Part shown: positions 34,676 to 43,778 of the stretch, piece by piece
How positions within the stretch are numbered: position 1 is the stretch's first letter
Layout: the number at the start of each line of letters is the position of its first letter
Source: Actinomycetes bacterium
Lineage (GTDB): Bacteria; Actinomycetota; Acidimicrobiia; Acidimicrobiales; Ilumatobacteraceae
DNA length: 64,000 nt
Direction of reading: 5' to 3'
Assembly: GCA_027491335.1 (NCBI GenBank)
Contig: JAIXWJ010000002.1
Coordinates: 1 to 64,000, forward strand
The notes under the pieces: model-generated
Database searches by the model: none
What the model was told of the DNA's origin: nothing
What the model saw: only the letters and a program-made list of their open reading frames with translations
Translations under genes and position numbers: made by a program

Positions 34676-35467
34676 TTGAGCGCTCCGGCGACGTATCTCG
34701 ATCGAATCGTCGCCTGGCATCGCCGACGGGCCGAACGCGACGAGCGTGATCGTGACGATCTGACGGCGAGATGTCTGACCATGGGTCCGACACGGGGCTT
34801 CCGGTCGCGCCTGAAAGACGACGCGTCCGACGGTTTGTCCGTCATCGCCGAGATCAAGCGCCGTTCTCCATCCAAGGGCGACCTTGCCATCGATCTCGAT
34901 CCGGCGTCCCTGGCCGACCAGTACCGAGACGGTGGAGCAAGTTGTCTGTCGGTGCTCACCGATGAGGAGTTCTTCGGAGGATCCATCCGCGATCTGCAGA
35001 TCGCGTCGGCGGCCAGTGGTTTGCCGGTGTTGCGCAAGGACTTCACCGTCGACGTGCTCGACGTGTTGGATGCCCGACTGATGGGCGCCGACTGCGTACT
35101 GCTGATCGCCGCGGCCCTGACGCCGAGCGAGTTGGTCGAGCTTCATCGAGTCGCTCGTTCGGTCGGGCTGGATGCGTTGGTCGAGATCCACGACGAGCAC
35201 GAACTCGAGCGCGCGATCGAGGCGGGTGCGGATCTCGTCGGGGTGAACCAACGCGATCTCGTGACGTTCCGGGTGGATCATGAGCGTGCGTTGCGCATGG
35301 GATCGGCGATGCCGGAATCCGTGGTGCGCGTGGCGGAGAGCGGTGTCCGCGGTCCCGACGATGCCCGTGATCTCCATGCCGCCGGATATCACGCGGTGCT
35401 CGTCGGAGAGAGCCTCGTGACCTCCGCGGAGCCGCGAGGAGCTGTGCGAGCGCTCCGCGAGGCCTGA
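34676..35467 (+). CDS. trpC: Indole-3-glycerol-phosphate synthase
   Basis: The 263-aa TIM-barrel protein has the TrpC markers IAEIKRRSPSKGD with the catalytic Lys, VLTDEEFFGGS, LRKDFTVD, LVEIHDEHELERA and VGVNQRDL, then VAESGV near the phosphate site. It closes the indole ring from CdRP in tryptophan synthesis. TTG 34676 is chosen because it lies two bases after the ABM stop and gives the normal family length. There is no better ATG or GTG before the conserved region. Confidence 0.93.
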   Translation: MSAPATYLDRIVAWHRRRAERDERDRDDLTARCLTMGPTRGFRSRLKDDASDGLSVIAEIKRRSPSKGDLAIDLDPASLADQYRDGGASCLSVLTDEEFFGGSIRDLQIASAASGLPVLRKDFTVDVLDVLDARLMGADCVLLIAAALTPSELVELHRVARSVGLDALVEIHDEHELERAIEAGADLVGVNQRDLVTFRVDHERALRMGSAMPESVVRVAESGVRGPDDARDLHAAGYHAVLVGESLVTSAEPRGAVRALREA

Positions 35468-35516
35468 ACGTCGGGATATCCGCAGACGACTTCGAGAGGC
35501 GGGATACCCTCGGATC

Positions 35517-36170
35517 ATGTTCGTGAAAATCTGCGGGATCACGTCCGAGGACGATGCACTCCTCGCCGTGGCGATGGGCGCCGATGCGGTGGGGTTCGTT
35601 TTCGCGCCGTCACCCCGTCAGGTTTCCCCCCAGGTCGTGTACGACATCACGCGTCGCCTTCCACCGGAGATTCTCACGGTCGGGGTGTTCAAGGACGAGT
35701 TGCCCGATCGCATCTTCGACGTGGTCACCCGATCGGGTGTGAAGGCCGTTCAGTTGCACGGACAGGAGCCCGCCAGCACCGTGGCGGCGGTGTCCGAAAC
35801 CGTTCGCTGGGTCATCAAATCGGTCGTGGCCGGCAGTCGCGAGGCGCGCATCGCCAATCAGTTCGGCACGGACCTCGTGCTGGTGGATGCGCCCCAAGCA
35901 GGCTCGGGCAAGGTGTTCGACTGGTCGTTGGTCGACCAGGTCCCGTCGGGCGTCAGGTTGATTCTGGCCGGCGGTCTGACCCCGGAGAACGTGGCGTCGG
36001 CGGTCGAGTACGTGAACCCGTGGGGCGTCGACGTGTCATCGGGTGTCGAAGCGTCCCCGGGCCGCAAGGATGCCCTCAAGGTGAAGCGTTTCATCGAGAA
36101 CGCCCGGGCCGCCGCTCCGGCCGAGTTCGAGGGCGGCGACGATTTCCCCTACGACTGGGCCGACGAATAA
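35517..36170 (+). CDS. trpF: Phosphoribosylanthranilate isomerase
   Basis: The 217-aa protein starts FVKICGIT (catalytic Cys), and has ADAVGFVFAPSPRQV, VQLHGQE, LVDA with the catalytic Asp, LAGGLTPENV and GVDVSSGVE. It isomerises PRA to CdRP, the step before TrpC. An extra acidic tail (FEGGDDFPYDWADE) follows the barrel. TACCCT ends six bases before ATG 35517, so trpF has its own leaderless promoter candidate inside the trp cluster. Confidence 0.95.
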   Translation: MFVKICGITSEDDALLAVAMGADAVGFVFAPSPRQVSPQVVYDITRRLPPEILTVGVFKDELPDRIFDVVTRSGVKAVQLHGQEPASTVAAVSETVRWVIKSVVAGSREARIANQFGTDLVLVDAPQAGSGKVFDWSLVDQVPSGVRLILAGGLTPENVASAVEYVNPWGVDVSSGVEASPGRKDALKVKRFIENARAAAPAEFEGGDDFPYDWADE

Positions 36171-36265
36171 CACACCATTGATGCGATAACGACTGTGTTG
36201 TTTCGGCTCGAGGGTGCGAACATGGTCGAGTGCGCAACGGCGCACCGCAGGTCCACGGAGAGTCC

Positions 36266-37435
36266 ATGAGCCCCACACCCTCGATCATGTCTCAGCCGTC
36301 CGAAGCCGGTCGCTTCGGTGAGTTCGGTGGGCGTTTCGTCCCCGAGACCCTGGTGCCGGCGTGCCAGGAACTGGAAGCCGCTTTCACCGAGGCGTGGGCG
36401 GACCCGCTGTTTCGTGGAGAGCTCGACGCGATCCTGAAGGAGTACGCGGGCCGTCCGTCGATTCTGACCGAGTGCCACCAACTCGGGGCACGTTTGGGAA
36501 TCCGGCTTCTGCTGAAGCGCGAGGATCTCAATCACACCGGCTCGCACAAGATCAACAACGTGCTGGGACAGACGTTGTTGGCCAAGCGCATGGGCAAGAA
36601 GCGGATCGTTGCCGAAACCGGTGCGGGTCAGCACGGCGTGGCCTCGGCCACCGCGGCGGCCCTGATGGGTCTGGAGTGCAAGGTGTACATGGGGGCCGTC
36701 GACGTGGAGCGGCAGGCGTTAAACGTGTTCCGCATGAAGTTGCTCGGCGCCGAGGTGGAGGCAGTGCATTCGGGTAGCCGAACCTTGAAAGACGCCGTGA
36801 ACGAGGCCATGCGCGACTGGGTCGCTTCGGTGGAGAGCACGCACTATTGCCTCGGTTCGGTGATGGGTCCCCATCCGTATCCCTGGATGGTGCGCGAGTT
36901 CCATCGCGTCATCGGCGACGAGGCCTTCGCGCAATGTCAGGACCGCATCGGGGACGTTCCCGATGTCGTGGTCGCCTGCGTCGGTGGAGGTTCGAACGCC
37001 ATCGGAATCTTCTCGGGGTTCGTCGACACTCGTGCGCGGCTAATCGGGGTCGAGCCCGCGGGTGGTGCAGCCGTCGGCCGTGGGCAGCCCGGCGTGGTTC
37101 ACGGGATGCGCAGCTATTTGATGCAGGACGAGTACGGACAGGTTTTGGAAGCGCATTCGGTGTCGGCCGGCCTCGACTACCCGGGTGTCGGACCTGAACA
37201 CTCGTACTTGGCCTCCATCGGACGAGCCGAGTATCCGACCGTCACCGATGCCGAAGTCATCGAGGCATTCCAATTGATGGCCCGCACCGAAGGCATCATT
37301 CCCGCCTTGGAATGCGCCCACGCCGTCGCCTGGATCACGCGCGAAGCGCCGAAGATGCAGGGTCAGACGATCCTCATGAACCTCTCCGGTCGTGGCGACA
37401 AAGACGTCGGTCAGATGATGGAGATCCTGGGCTGA
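36266..37435 (+). CDS. trpB: Tryptophan synthase beta chain
   Basis: The 389-aa PLP enzyme has [26 protein letters not shown] with the PLP Lys at 95, [11 protein letters not shown] and the phosphate-binding [10 protein letters not shown]. It joins indole and serine. ATG 36266 has GGAGAG upstream and suits the family; the in-frame GTG 36230 is possible. A 95-base gap separates it from trpF; I see no attenuator or Trp-rich leader there. The stop overlaps trpA (TGATG). Confidence 0.95.
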   Translation: MSPTPSIMSQPSEAGRFGEFGGRFVPETLVPACQELEAAFTEAWADPLFRGELDAILKEYAGRPSILTECHQLGARLGIRLLLKREDLNHTGSHKINNVLGQTLLAKRMGKKRIVAETGAGQHGVASATAAALMGLECKVYMGAVDVERQALNVFRMKLLGAEVEAVHSGSRTLKDAVNEAMRDWVASVESTHYCLGSVMGPHPYPWMVREFHRVIGDEAFAQCQDRIGDVPDVVVACVGGGSNAIGIFSGFVDTRARLIGVEPAGGAAVGRGQPGVVHGMRSYLMQDEYGQVLEAHSVSAGLDYPGVGPEHSYLASIGRAEYPTVTDAEVIEAFQLMARTEGIIPALECAHAVAWITREAPKMQGQTILMNLSGRGDKDVGQMMEILG

Positions 37436-38217
37436 TGTCGGGTTTGGACCGTTTGGAGACTCGCTTGCGGGCGTCGCGCGACGCCGGACGCAAACTTCTC
37501 GTTCCGTACATGACCGGTGGTCTGCCCGGCTGGACCGACGGTGTTCGTGCTGCGGCCGCCAATGGGGCCGACGTGATCGAGATCGGCTTGCCATTCTCCG
37601 ACCCGGTGATGGACGGCCCGGTCATTCAGGAGGCGTCCCAGAAAGCGCTGGATTCGGGCGCCACGCCGGTGTCGATTCTCGAAGAGATTCGCACTCTCGA
37701 CGTGGAAGTACCACTGGTCGTCATGTGTTACTACAACACGATTCACCATCCCGGCCATCAGCGCTTCGCGTCAATGCTGGAGTCGGCGGGCGTGTGGGGT
37801 GCCATCGTGCCCGACTTGCCCCTGGAGGAATCGGGGCCATGGTGCGAGGCGGCCGACACCCATGGGGTGTCCACGATCATGTTGGCGGCGCCGACGGCAC
37901 CCGATGCCCGCTTGCCCCGCATTTGCGCCCGCGCTCGCGGTTTCGTCTATTCGGTTGGACTTCTGGGGGTCACGGGCGAACGCACCTCCTTGGCCAGCAC
38001 CGCGACGGAGCTGGCGCGTCGTCTGAAAGCGGTCACCGACGTGCCGGTGATCGTCGGCGTGGGCGTGTCGAACGCCGAGCAAGCGGTGGAAGCCTGCCGT
38101 GTCGCCGACGGTGTGGTTCAGGGCGCATCCGTGGTTCGGCGCTTCATGGCCAGCGGCGCCGATGGGGTCGGGGACTACGTAGCCGAGGTTCGTCAGGCCC
38201 TCGATCGGGGCATTTGA
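37435..38217 (+). CDS. trpA: Tryptophan synthase alpha chain
   Basis: The 260-aa protein has LVPYMTGGLPG, the catalytic Glu in DVIEIGLPFSDPVMDGPVIQ, the second catalytic Asp in IVPDLPLEE, and GFVYSVGLLGVTGER. It cleaves indole-glycerol phosphate. ATG 37435 shares one base with the trpB stop, so the two subunits are translated in balance. A weak 5-bp hairpin (CCGTC/GACGG, 38232-38246) follows. Confidence 0.95.
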   Translation: MSGLDRLETRLRASRDAGRKLLVPYMTGGLPGWTDGVRAAAANGADVIEIGLPFSDPVMDGPVIQEASQKALDSGATPVSILEEIRTLDVEVPLVVMCYYNTIHHPGHQRFASMLESAGVWGAIVPDLPLEESGPWCEAADTHGVSTIMLAAPTAPDARLPRICARARGFVYSVGLLGVTGERTSLASTATELARRLKAVTDVPVIVGVGVSNAEQAVEACRVADGVVQGASVVRRFMASGADGVGDYVAEVRQALDRGI

Positions 38218-38249
38218 CCTGCTTGTGACATCCGTCCTCTTGACGGAAT

Positions 38250-38263
38250 ATTTAGTGCTAAAT
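38250..38263. promoter_or_regulatory. AT-rich palindrome upstream of fasciclin lipoprotein gene
   Basis: ATTTAG-TG-CTAAAT is a perfect 6-bp inverted repeat in a GC-rich setting, 83 bases before the lipoprotein ATG and just after a TTGACG box (38240-38245). It is a good operator candidate. It weakly recalls metal-regulator boxes, but I cannot assign it. Confidence 0.4.
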
Positions 38264-38345
38264 GAAGCACGGACTCCCGAAACAGGGGAAGATGGTTCCT
38301 GACTCATCCGGGTCATCACCCCCTACAGCAATCGGAGAACACATC

Positions 38346-38927
38346 ATGCGCAAGACCATTGGAATCGCCGTGGCCGCGGCCGCCTTGTTGGTGGCCTGTG
38401 GAAGCGACGACAACGACGCCACCACCACCGAGGCCCCCACCACCGAGGCCCCGATGACGACCGAAGCCCCCATGGACACCGAGGCCCCGGCCGAGGAGCC
38501 CGGTGACATCGTCGCCATCGCCTCGGGCAACGAGGACTTCTCGACCTTGGTTGCCGCCGTGTCGGCCGCCGGTCTCGTCGAGACCCTGCAGGGCGAGGGA
38601 CCGTTCACGGTCTTCGCTCCCACCAACGCGGCCTTCGAGGCTCTGCCCGCCGGTCTGGTGGACAAGCTGTTGCTCCCCGAGAACAAGGACCTGCTGGTCC
38701 AGATCCTCACCTACCACGTGGTGTCGGGTGCCGTCATGGCCGCTGACGTCGTGGCCGGTGACGTTCCTTCGGTCGAGGGCAGCAACATCGCCGTCACCAC
38801 CAACGACGGTGGTGTGCAGGTGAACGGCGCCAACGTGACCACCGCCGACATCGTGGCCAGCAATGGTGTCATCCACGTGATCGACGCCGTCATCCTGCCC
38901 CCGGGCGTGGACGTGTCGGCTCTCTGA
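38346..38927 (+). CDS. Fasciclin-domain lipoprotein
   Basis: The 193-aa precursor has a lipoprotein signal peptide with lipobox LVAC (Cys18), an acidic linker of repeated TEAP units (about 24-50), and one fasciclin/FAS1 domain ([63 protein letters not shown]). FAS1 proteins mediate adhesion at the cell surface. ATG 38346 is the signal peptide start; GGAGA lies ten bases before it. An AT-rich palindrome upstream and a strong terminator downstream make it a single-gene unit. Confidence 0.92.
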   Translation: MRKTIGIAVAAAALLVACGSDDNDATTTEAPTTEAPMTTEAPMDTEAPAEEPGDIVAIASGNEDFSTLVAAVSAAGLVETLQGEGPFTVFAPTNAAFEALPAGLVDKLLLPENKDLLVQILTYHVVSGAVMAADVVAGDVPSVEGSNIAVTTNDGGVQVNGANVTTADIVASNGVIHVIDAVILPPGVDVSAL

Positions 38928-38944
38928 GTCGAACGCTTTCGAAT

Positions 38945-38974
38945 CGAGAGGCGGGCCTTCGGGCCCGCCTCTCG
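38945..38974 (+). terminator. Intrinsic-type terminator after fasciclin gene
   Basis: A perfect 13-bp stem (CGAGAGGCGGGCC / GGCCCGCCTCTCG) closes a TTCG tetraloop. It begins 18 bases after the stop codon and is followed by a short TCGTTT stretch. It is the clearest terminator in the window. Confidence 0.85.
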
Positions 38975-39038
38975 TCGTTTCCGGGCTCGTTTCGTGGAAT
39001 GCCCGATGGCGACGTCGCGACGGGGGAGAATGGGAGTC

Positions 39039-39341
39039 GTGACGTGTGAGTTGTGCGAGGCCTCGCGATTGACAGAGTGGTTCTACGAGGACGACATCTG
39101 TTGGATCGCCGAATGCGAAGCCTGCTGCGTGCCCATGGTGGTGTGGCGCGTTCATGATGCCGCCCCCGACCAAGAAGCAAAAGCCCACATGCATGCGCGA
39201 CTGGCGGCGGTGGTGGGGGAGTTCTTCGAGTACGAGCACTACGTGGACGACAACATGCGCCAGATCCCCGAGCACTATCACGCCCACGCCAGGTCGCGCG
39301 CGGGGTGGTTTGGTCAGCCGGTGCCGCGAAAGGCCCGATGA
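39039..39341 (+). CDS. Small Cys/His-rich protein of unknown function
   Basis: The 100-aa protein has Cys at 3, 6, 21, 26, 29 and 30, His39, and a C-terminal EHYHAHAR stretch (His 79, 81, 83). The paired CxxC motifs suggest metal binding, perhaps zinc. I do not recognise a named family. GTG 39039 is chosen because GAGAAT lies seven bases before it and the Cys motif starts immediately. The preceding strong terminator isolates it from the fasciclin gene. Confidence 0.65.
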   Translation: MTCELCEASRLTEWFYEDDICWIAECEACCVPMVVWRVHDAAPDQEAKAHMHARLAAVVGEFFEYEHYVDDNMRQIPEHYHAHARSRAGWFGQPVPRKAR

Positions 39342-39428
39342 CGAAGTTGTCAGCTGAATCGATCAGTCGAGCTGTTCAGCTGGGACGTTCGGTTCTCGCT
39401 CAGCAAGGGCGGCGAATGGGGCGACCGT

Positions 39429-39572
39429 TCATGCTCTCTCCTCGTTCGACACCGCGATTCGGTGCACGAGTTCGATGAAACCACGAAGAGTGAGCGCCAT
39501 CTCTGGGTCATTCGGACCATTGAGGCGCGAACACCACGGAGAGTGATGTAGCGACTTCGGAGAGTCGATCAT
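39429..39572 (-). CDS. Possible 47-aa small protein in an otherwise empty gap
   Basis: The 265-base gap 39342-39606 has no long gene. On the minus strand an ATG at 39572 opens 47 codons ending at 39429, with a plausible amphipathic C-terminal half (MALTLRGFIELVHRIAVSNEERA). No ribosome site or good promoter is seen, so it may be a remnant or chance. The gap also has an 8-bp inverted repeat, CAGCTGAA at 39351 and TTCAGCTG at 39375. Confidence 0.25.
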   Translation of the reverse strand: MIDSPKSLHHSPWCSRLNGPNDPEMALTLRGFIELVHRIAVSNEERA

Positions 39573-39606
39573 TCAGGGGTGCGACGGATGCTTCTAAGGT
39601 GGAACC

Positions 39607-40059
39607 ATGTTGGCTTCAGGTGATCGCGCTCCGGCGCTCGGATTGCTCGACCAGGACGGGAGCAAGGTGTCGCTGTCCTCGTTCAAGGGTCGTCGCGTGT
39701 TGTTGTACTTCTATCCGAAGGCCGACACGCCCGGTTGCACCGAGCAAACCTGTTTGTTGCGGGACATCTCGAAGAAGATCGGCGATGTTTCGATCGTCGG
39801 AGTCAGCCCCGACGCGGTTGACAAGCAAAAGAAGTTCGCCGTGAAGTACAAGGTTGGATTCCCCTTGTTGTGCGACACCGAACAGGTGGTGAGTCTGAAG
39901 TACGGCGTGTGGCAGGAAAAGAGTCTCTACGGACGAAAGTTCATGGGCATCGTGCGCTCGGCATTCCTGATCGGGCCCACCGGGCGCATCGAGGAAGCGT
40001 GGTACAAGATCAGTCCGAAGGACACGCCGGCGCGACTCTTGAAGGCCCTCGAGTCATGA
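39607..40059 (+). CDS. bcp: Thioredoxin-dependent peroxiredoxin (BCP/PrxQ)
   Basis: The 150-aa protein has the PrxQ signature FYPKADTPGCTEQTC with peroxidatic Cys44 and resolving Cys49, five residues apart as in E. coli BCP. It reduces hydroperoxides with thioredoxin. TAAGGT ends six bases before ATG 39607, so the mRNA is likely leaderless. The stop overlaps the FabZ-like gene (ATGA). Confidence 0.93.
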   Translation: MLASGDRAPALGLLDQDGSKVSLSSFKGRRVLLYFYPKADTPGCTEQTCLLRDISKKIGDVSIVGVSPDAVDKQKKFAVKYKVGFPLLCDTEQVVSLKYGVWQEKSLYGRKFMGIVRSAFLIGPTGRIEEAWYKISPKDTPARLLKALES

Positions 40060-40481
40060 CCCATCCGCGCCCGCAGGATCTGTTGCCGCATCGGCCTCCG
40101 TTTTTGTTCGTCGACGAGATTCTGGATCTCGAGCCGGGTGTATCGGCTCGTGGTGTGTGGCGATTGACGGGCGATGAATGGTTCTTCCCCGGGCACTTCC
40201 CGGGTCGACCGACGTTGCCGGGTGTGTTGATGTGCGAAGCCATCGCCCAGATGGGGGCCATCGCGGTGATGGCCGGTGGAACCGCGGTCGGACGGATCCC
40301 GTTGTTCGGGGGACTGGACGCGGCGCGATTCCGACGTCAGGTCGGACCGGGAGACGAACTCACGCTGGAAGTGACACTCGGACGGATGTCGTCGCGGGCG
40401 GGCAAGGGTTCGGGTCGCGCTCTGCTGGGTGACGTCGTGGCGTGCGAGTGCGACCTGATGTTCGTGCTGGTGGAAGCCTGA
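40056..40481 (+). CDS. FabZ-like 3-hydroxyacyl-ACP dehydratase
   Basis: The 141-aa hotdog protein has LPHRPPFLFVDEI and the FabA/FabZ active site GHFPGRPTLPGVLMCEAIAQ, with His47 and Glu61 in the expected places. It dehydrates hydroxyacyl-ACP during fatty acid elongation. ATG 40056 overlaps the peroxiredoxin stop. It converges with the fab block, which lacks its own fabZ, so it may supply the dehydratase step. Confidence 0.88.
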   Translation: MTHPRPQDLLPHRPPFLFVDEILDLEPGVSARGVWRLTGDEWFFPGHFPGRPTLPGVLMCEAIAQMGAIAVMAGGTAVGRIPLFGGLDAARFRRQVGPGDELTLEVTLGRMSSRAGKGSGRALLGDVVACECDLMFVLVEA

Positions 40482-40504
40482 GACTCGACGCCTGAGATTC
40501 GACA
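40477..40504. repeat. Imperfect 14-bp tandem repeat
   Basis: CCTGAGACTCGACG is followed directly by CCTGAGATTCGACA (two mismatches), spanning the end of the FabZ-like gene and the gap before fabF. A related GTCGACGCCTCGG lies just downstream. No function is apparent. Confidence 0.35.
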
Positions 40505-40547
40505 ACCGAGTGTCGACGCCTCGGGTCGCAACGTCGTGCGAGGAAAG

Positions 40548-41744
40548 TCAGGCCGGGCCGAAGATGATCGACCCGTTGTGTCCGCCGAAGCCGAAGTTGT
40601 TCGACATCGCGGGGGCCGGAGTCCACGGGCGTGCCGACCCGATCACGACGTCGATGTCGACGTTCTCGTCGAGTTCGGTGGTTCCGGCCGTGGGCGGAAT
40701 CTCGCCATGTTGCATGGACAACAACACCGACGCCGCTTCGAGCGCGCCAGCCGCGCCGAGCGCATGACCGGTGACGCCCTTGATGCTGGTGACGGCCGGA
40801 CGGTGTTCGCCGAAAACCGCACTCACGGCGGCGGCCTCGGCTTCGTCGTTGCGCGGGGTGGAGGTTCCGTGCGCGTTGACGTAGGTGACATCGGCGGGCG
40901 AAAGGCCGGCGTCGTCGAGGGCCATCCTCATGCATGCGATGGCTCCCACTCCGCCCGGTGACGGTGCGGTGATGTGGTGCGCGTCGGCGTTGCTGGCCGC
41001 TCCGAGAACTTCGCCCAGAATCACCGCACCACGCGCGACCGCGTGATCCCATTCCTCGAGCACGAAAATCGCGGCGCCTTCTCCCATCACGAAACCATCG
41101 CGCTCGCGATCGAACGGGCGACTGCTTCCGACGGTGGACAATGCGGTCATGTTGCTGAAGCCCGCCAGTGACGACGGTGTCGCGGCGGCTTCGCTGCCAC
41201 CGCTGATGATGGCGTCACAACGACCCATGGCGATGAGGCGTGCCGCGTAGCCGAGGGCGTGAGTTGCCGCGGCGCACGCGGTGCAAATCGTTTCGTTCGG
41301 CCCTTGCAATCCGTAGCGCATGGAGATGGCCGCTCCGGAGGCGTTGGCCATCATCATCGGAACCAGGAACGGCGACACCCGCCGTTCACCTTTCTCCAGA
41401 CGAATCTGCACCTGTTCTTCGAGGGTTCCGAGGCCACCGATGCCGGTGCCGAGAATGACACCGAAGCGAGACGGATCGACGCCGATGGGATTCGAATCGT
41501 GGCCGACCGCACCCGCTTGCGACAGCGCTTCCGCCGCCGCTGCGAGAGCGAATTGTTCGACCCGGTCGGCACGACGTGCTTCTTTGGGGTTGGCAAAAAA
41601 GGGATTGGGGTCCCAATCGTCGATGGTGATCCACTGACGGTTGGTCAATCCGGGGCCGTGCAAGCCGGCCCAAAAGGCCTCCTTGCCGACCCCGCAGGTG
41701 GAGACGACGCCGAGCCCGGTGACTGCGACACGGCGTCCGAGCAT
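40548..41744 (-). CDS. fabF: 3-oxoacyl-ACP synthase II
   Basis: The 398-aa condensing enzyme has the nucleophile in ICTACAAATHAL (Cys157), the two catalytic His in NAHGTSTPRND and KGVTGHALGAAG, and NNFGFGGHNGS at the end. It elongates acyl-ACP with malonyl-ACP. Start ATG 41744 shares one base with the acpP stop, so the two are coupled. It ends the fabD-fabH-fabG-acpP-fabF block. Confidence 0.95.
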   Translation of the reverse strand: MLGRRVAVTGLGVVSTCGVGKEAFWAGLHGPGLTNRQWITIDDWDPNPFFANPKEARRADRVEQFALAAAAEALSQAGAVGHDSNPIGVDPSRFGVILGTGIGGLGTLEEQVQIRLEKGERRVSPFLVPMMMANASGAAISMRYGLQGPNETICTACAAATHALGYAARLIAMGRCDAIISGGSEAAATPSSLAGFSNMTALSTVGSSRPFDRERDGFVMGEGAAIFVLEEWDHAVARGAVILGEVLGAASNADAHHITAPSPGGVGAIACMRMALDDAGLSPADVTYVNAHGTSTPRNDEAEAAAVSAVFGEHRPAVTSIKGVTGHALGAAGALEAASVLLSMQHGEIPPTAGTTELDENVDIDVVIGSARPWTPAPAMSNNFGFGGHNGSIIFGPA

Positions 41745-41983
41745 CAGCCCAGCTTTCCGACGATGAGGTCGAAGGCCTGACCGACGGTCTTGATGTCCTC
41801 GACCTCCTTTTCGGGAACCTCGACGCCGAACTCTTCCTCGAGGGCCATGACGAGCTCCACGAGATCGAGGCTGTCGGCTTCGAGATCGTCGCCGAACGAC
41901 GCCTCGGGGACGACCTTGTCAGCGTCGACGCTCAGAACGTCGACGGCGCACTTGCGGAAACGAGCGAATAGTTCCTGATCCAT
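41744..41983 (-). CDS. acpP: Acyl carrier protein
   Basis: The 79-aa acidic protein has the phosphopantetheine attachment site [13 protein letters not shown] with Ser38 and the usual ACP helices. ATG 41983 is supported by GGAG ten bases upstream. It carries growing acyl chains for the neighbouring enzymes. Confidence 0.95.
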   Translation of the reverse strand: MDQELFARFRKCAVDVLSVDADKVVPEASFGDDLEADSLDLVELVMALEEEFGVEVPEKEVEDIKTVGQAFDLIVGKLG

Positions 41984-42059
41984 GTTGGGCTCTCCTGACC
42001 GCGCCACTCGGCGCTCCTCAAACTGTAAACGGTGGGTGACTCGCGATGAGGTTTCTCGT

Positions 42060-42782
42060 TCAGTGTCCCATACCGAGGCCGCCATCGACGGGCAGCACGG
42101 CCCCGGTGATGTACGCGGCGTCGTCGGAAGCCAGGAACGCGATGGCGGCGGCGATCTCGTCGGCGGAGGCGATACGCGACAACGGAACCGCGGCGGACAG
42201 TTCGGCCAGCCTCTCGGGTCCGAGGGCGGCGGTCATCTCGGTCTCCACCGGCCCGGGGGCCACGACGTTCACGGTGATCGAACGGCTGGCGAACTCTCGG
42301 GCCAGCGAACGAGCCAGTCCGACGAGGCCGGCCTTCGATGCCGCGTAGTTCGCCTGACCGGCGGAGCCGAGCAGGGCCACCACGGAGCCCACGAAGATGA
42401 TTCTTCCGTGGCGTGCACGAATCATTCCCTTGGAGGCTCGCTTGGCCACTCGGAACGCCGCCGTGAGGTTCGCATCGAGCACGTCGGTGAAGGACTCCTC
42501 CGACATCTTCAGCAACAGGCCGTCGCGCGTCACGCCCGCGTTGGACACCACGATCTCGACGGGGCCCAGGGTCTCTTCGACCGCCGTGAACGCGGCATCG
42601 ACGGATTCACCCGATCTGACGTCGCATTGAACCGCCATGAATCCATCGGGAGGGGGAGAGGAGTTGTAGGTCACGGCGACCTTGTGACCCGCCTCGGCGA
42701 ATCGACGCGCGGTGGCCAAACCGATGCCCTTGGACCCGCCGGTGATCAACACCACGCGGCTGCTCGTTGCTGAAGTGGTCAT
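42060..42782 (-). CDS. fabG: 3-oxoacyl-ACP reductase FabG
   Basis: The 240-aa SDR has [11 protein letters not shown] near 13-23, [13 protein letters not shown], catalytic Tyr-x3-Lys in [16 protein letters not shown] and [14 protein letters not shown] at the end, as in FabG. It reduces 3-oxoacyl-ACP with NADPH. ATG 42782 overlaps the fabH stop (ATGA). The TRDGLL segment after NAG is typical of FabG rather than other SDRs. Confidence 0.93.
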   Translation of the reverse strand: MTTSATSSRVVLITGGSKGIGLATARRFAEAGHKVAVTYNSSPPPDGFMAVQCDVRSGESVDAAFTAVEETLGPVEIVVSNAGVTRDGLLLKMSEESFTDVLDANLTAAFRVAKRASKGMIRARHGRIIFVGSVVALLGSAGQANYAASKAGLVGLARSLAREFASRSITVNVVAPGPVETEMTAALGPERLAELSAAVPLSRIASADEIAAAIAFLASDDAAYITGAVLPVDGGLGMGH

Positions 42783-43777
42783 GGCCGGCCGCCAGATTCA
42801 GTCAGACTCGAGTCAATTGCCTTTGCTTCAGGGTTGCCCCAACGAAGCACCGCACTGGCCGCGGTCATGCCCGCTCCGAAACCGACGAGAAGCACCAGAT
42901 CGCCGTCGCGCAGCCGGTCGTTGTTCAGTGCGTCGACCAATGCGAGAGGTATGGAAGCCGATGAGGTGTTGCCCGTGTAATGAAGCACCGTGGCCGCCTT
43001 TTCGATGGGGATTCCGAGGCGCTCGCACGCCGCCTGAATGATCCGGATGTTGGCTTGGTGCGGAACGACCAATGCGATGTCGTCGGCGTCCACGCCTGCG
43101 GCCGTCAAAGACTTTTGTCCCGAGTCGACCATGATCCGGACGGCGCGACGAAAGACTTCCTTGCCCTCCATCTGGATGTGTCCTCCGATGTCGGAATAGA
43201 GGAGGTCCTCCGCGGATCCATCGGAGTCCAGATCCCAGGCGAGCAATTGTCCGGGACCGTCGACCGCTTCGAGCACCACGGCGCCGGAACCGTCGGCGAA
43301 CAACACCGCGGTGTTGCGATCGGTCCAATCGGTGATGCGCGACAAGGTGTCGGTGCCGATCACCAGCACCTTGCGGGCTCCGATGGCGATGAGTCCGTGA
43401 GCGACCGTGAGGGCGTACACGAAACCGCTGCATGCGGCATTCACGTCGAAGGCCCCGCACGACAATCCGAGCGCGTTTTGCACGTGGGCCGAGGTGGCCG
43501 GCACGGTGCGGTCCGGCGTGGTTGTGGAGAGAACCAATGCGTCGATCTCGCTCGGATCCACCCCCGACATGGCGAGTGCTCGTCGAGCGCTCTCGATGCT
43601 GAGCTCGGCCGTGGTTCCCCCGACATGGCGTTCGGAGATTCCGCTGCGTTCCTTGATCCACTCGTCCGACGTATCGAGCGTCTTGGTCAGATCGGCGTTC
43701 GTGACCACCTTTTCCGGCAATGCGCTGCCCCATCCGGTGATGACGGCTCCCCGAGCACCGGGCATGGTGGCCGGCAT
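42779..43777 (-). CDS. fabH: 3-oxoacyl-ACP synthase III
   Basis: The 332-aa initiating condensing enzyme has DTSDEWIKERSGISERH, nucleophile Cys116 in NAACSGFVYAL, catalytic His in VPHQANIRII and Asn in YTGNTSSASIP. It starts fatty acid synthesis from acyl-CoA and malonyl-ACP. ATG 43777 lies one base from the fabD stop. The gene order matches actinobacterial fab operons. Confidence 0.95.
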   Translation of the reverse strand: MPATMPGARGAVITGWGSALPEKVVTNADLTKTLDTSDEWIKERSGISERHVGGTTAELSIESARRALAMSGVDPSEIDALVLSTTTPDRTVPATSAHVQNALGLSCGAFDVNAACSGFVYALTVAHGLIAIGARKVLVIGTDTLSRITDWTDRNTAVLFADGSGAVVLEAVDGPGQLLAWDLDSDGSAEDLLYSDIGGHIQMEGKEVFRRAVRIMVDSGQKSLTAAGVDADDIALVVPHQANIRIIQAACERLGIPIEKAATVLHYTGNTSSASIPLALVDALNNDRLRDGDLVLLVGFGAGMTAASAVLRWGNPEAKAIDSSLTESGGRP

Positions 43778-43778
43778 C

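Noticed and set aside
34300-36265. T-box or tryptophan attenuator in front of trp genes
   Set aside because: No Trp-rich leader, specifier hairpin or T tract is seen before trpC, trpF or trpB.
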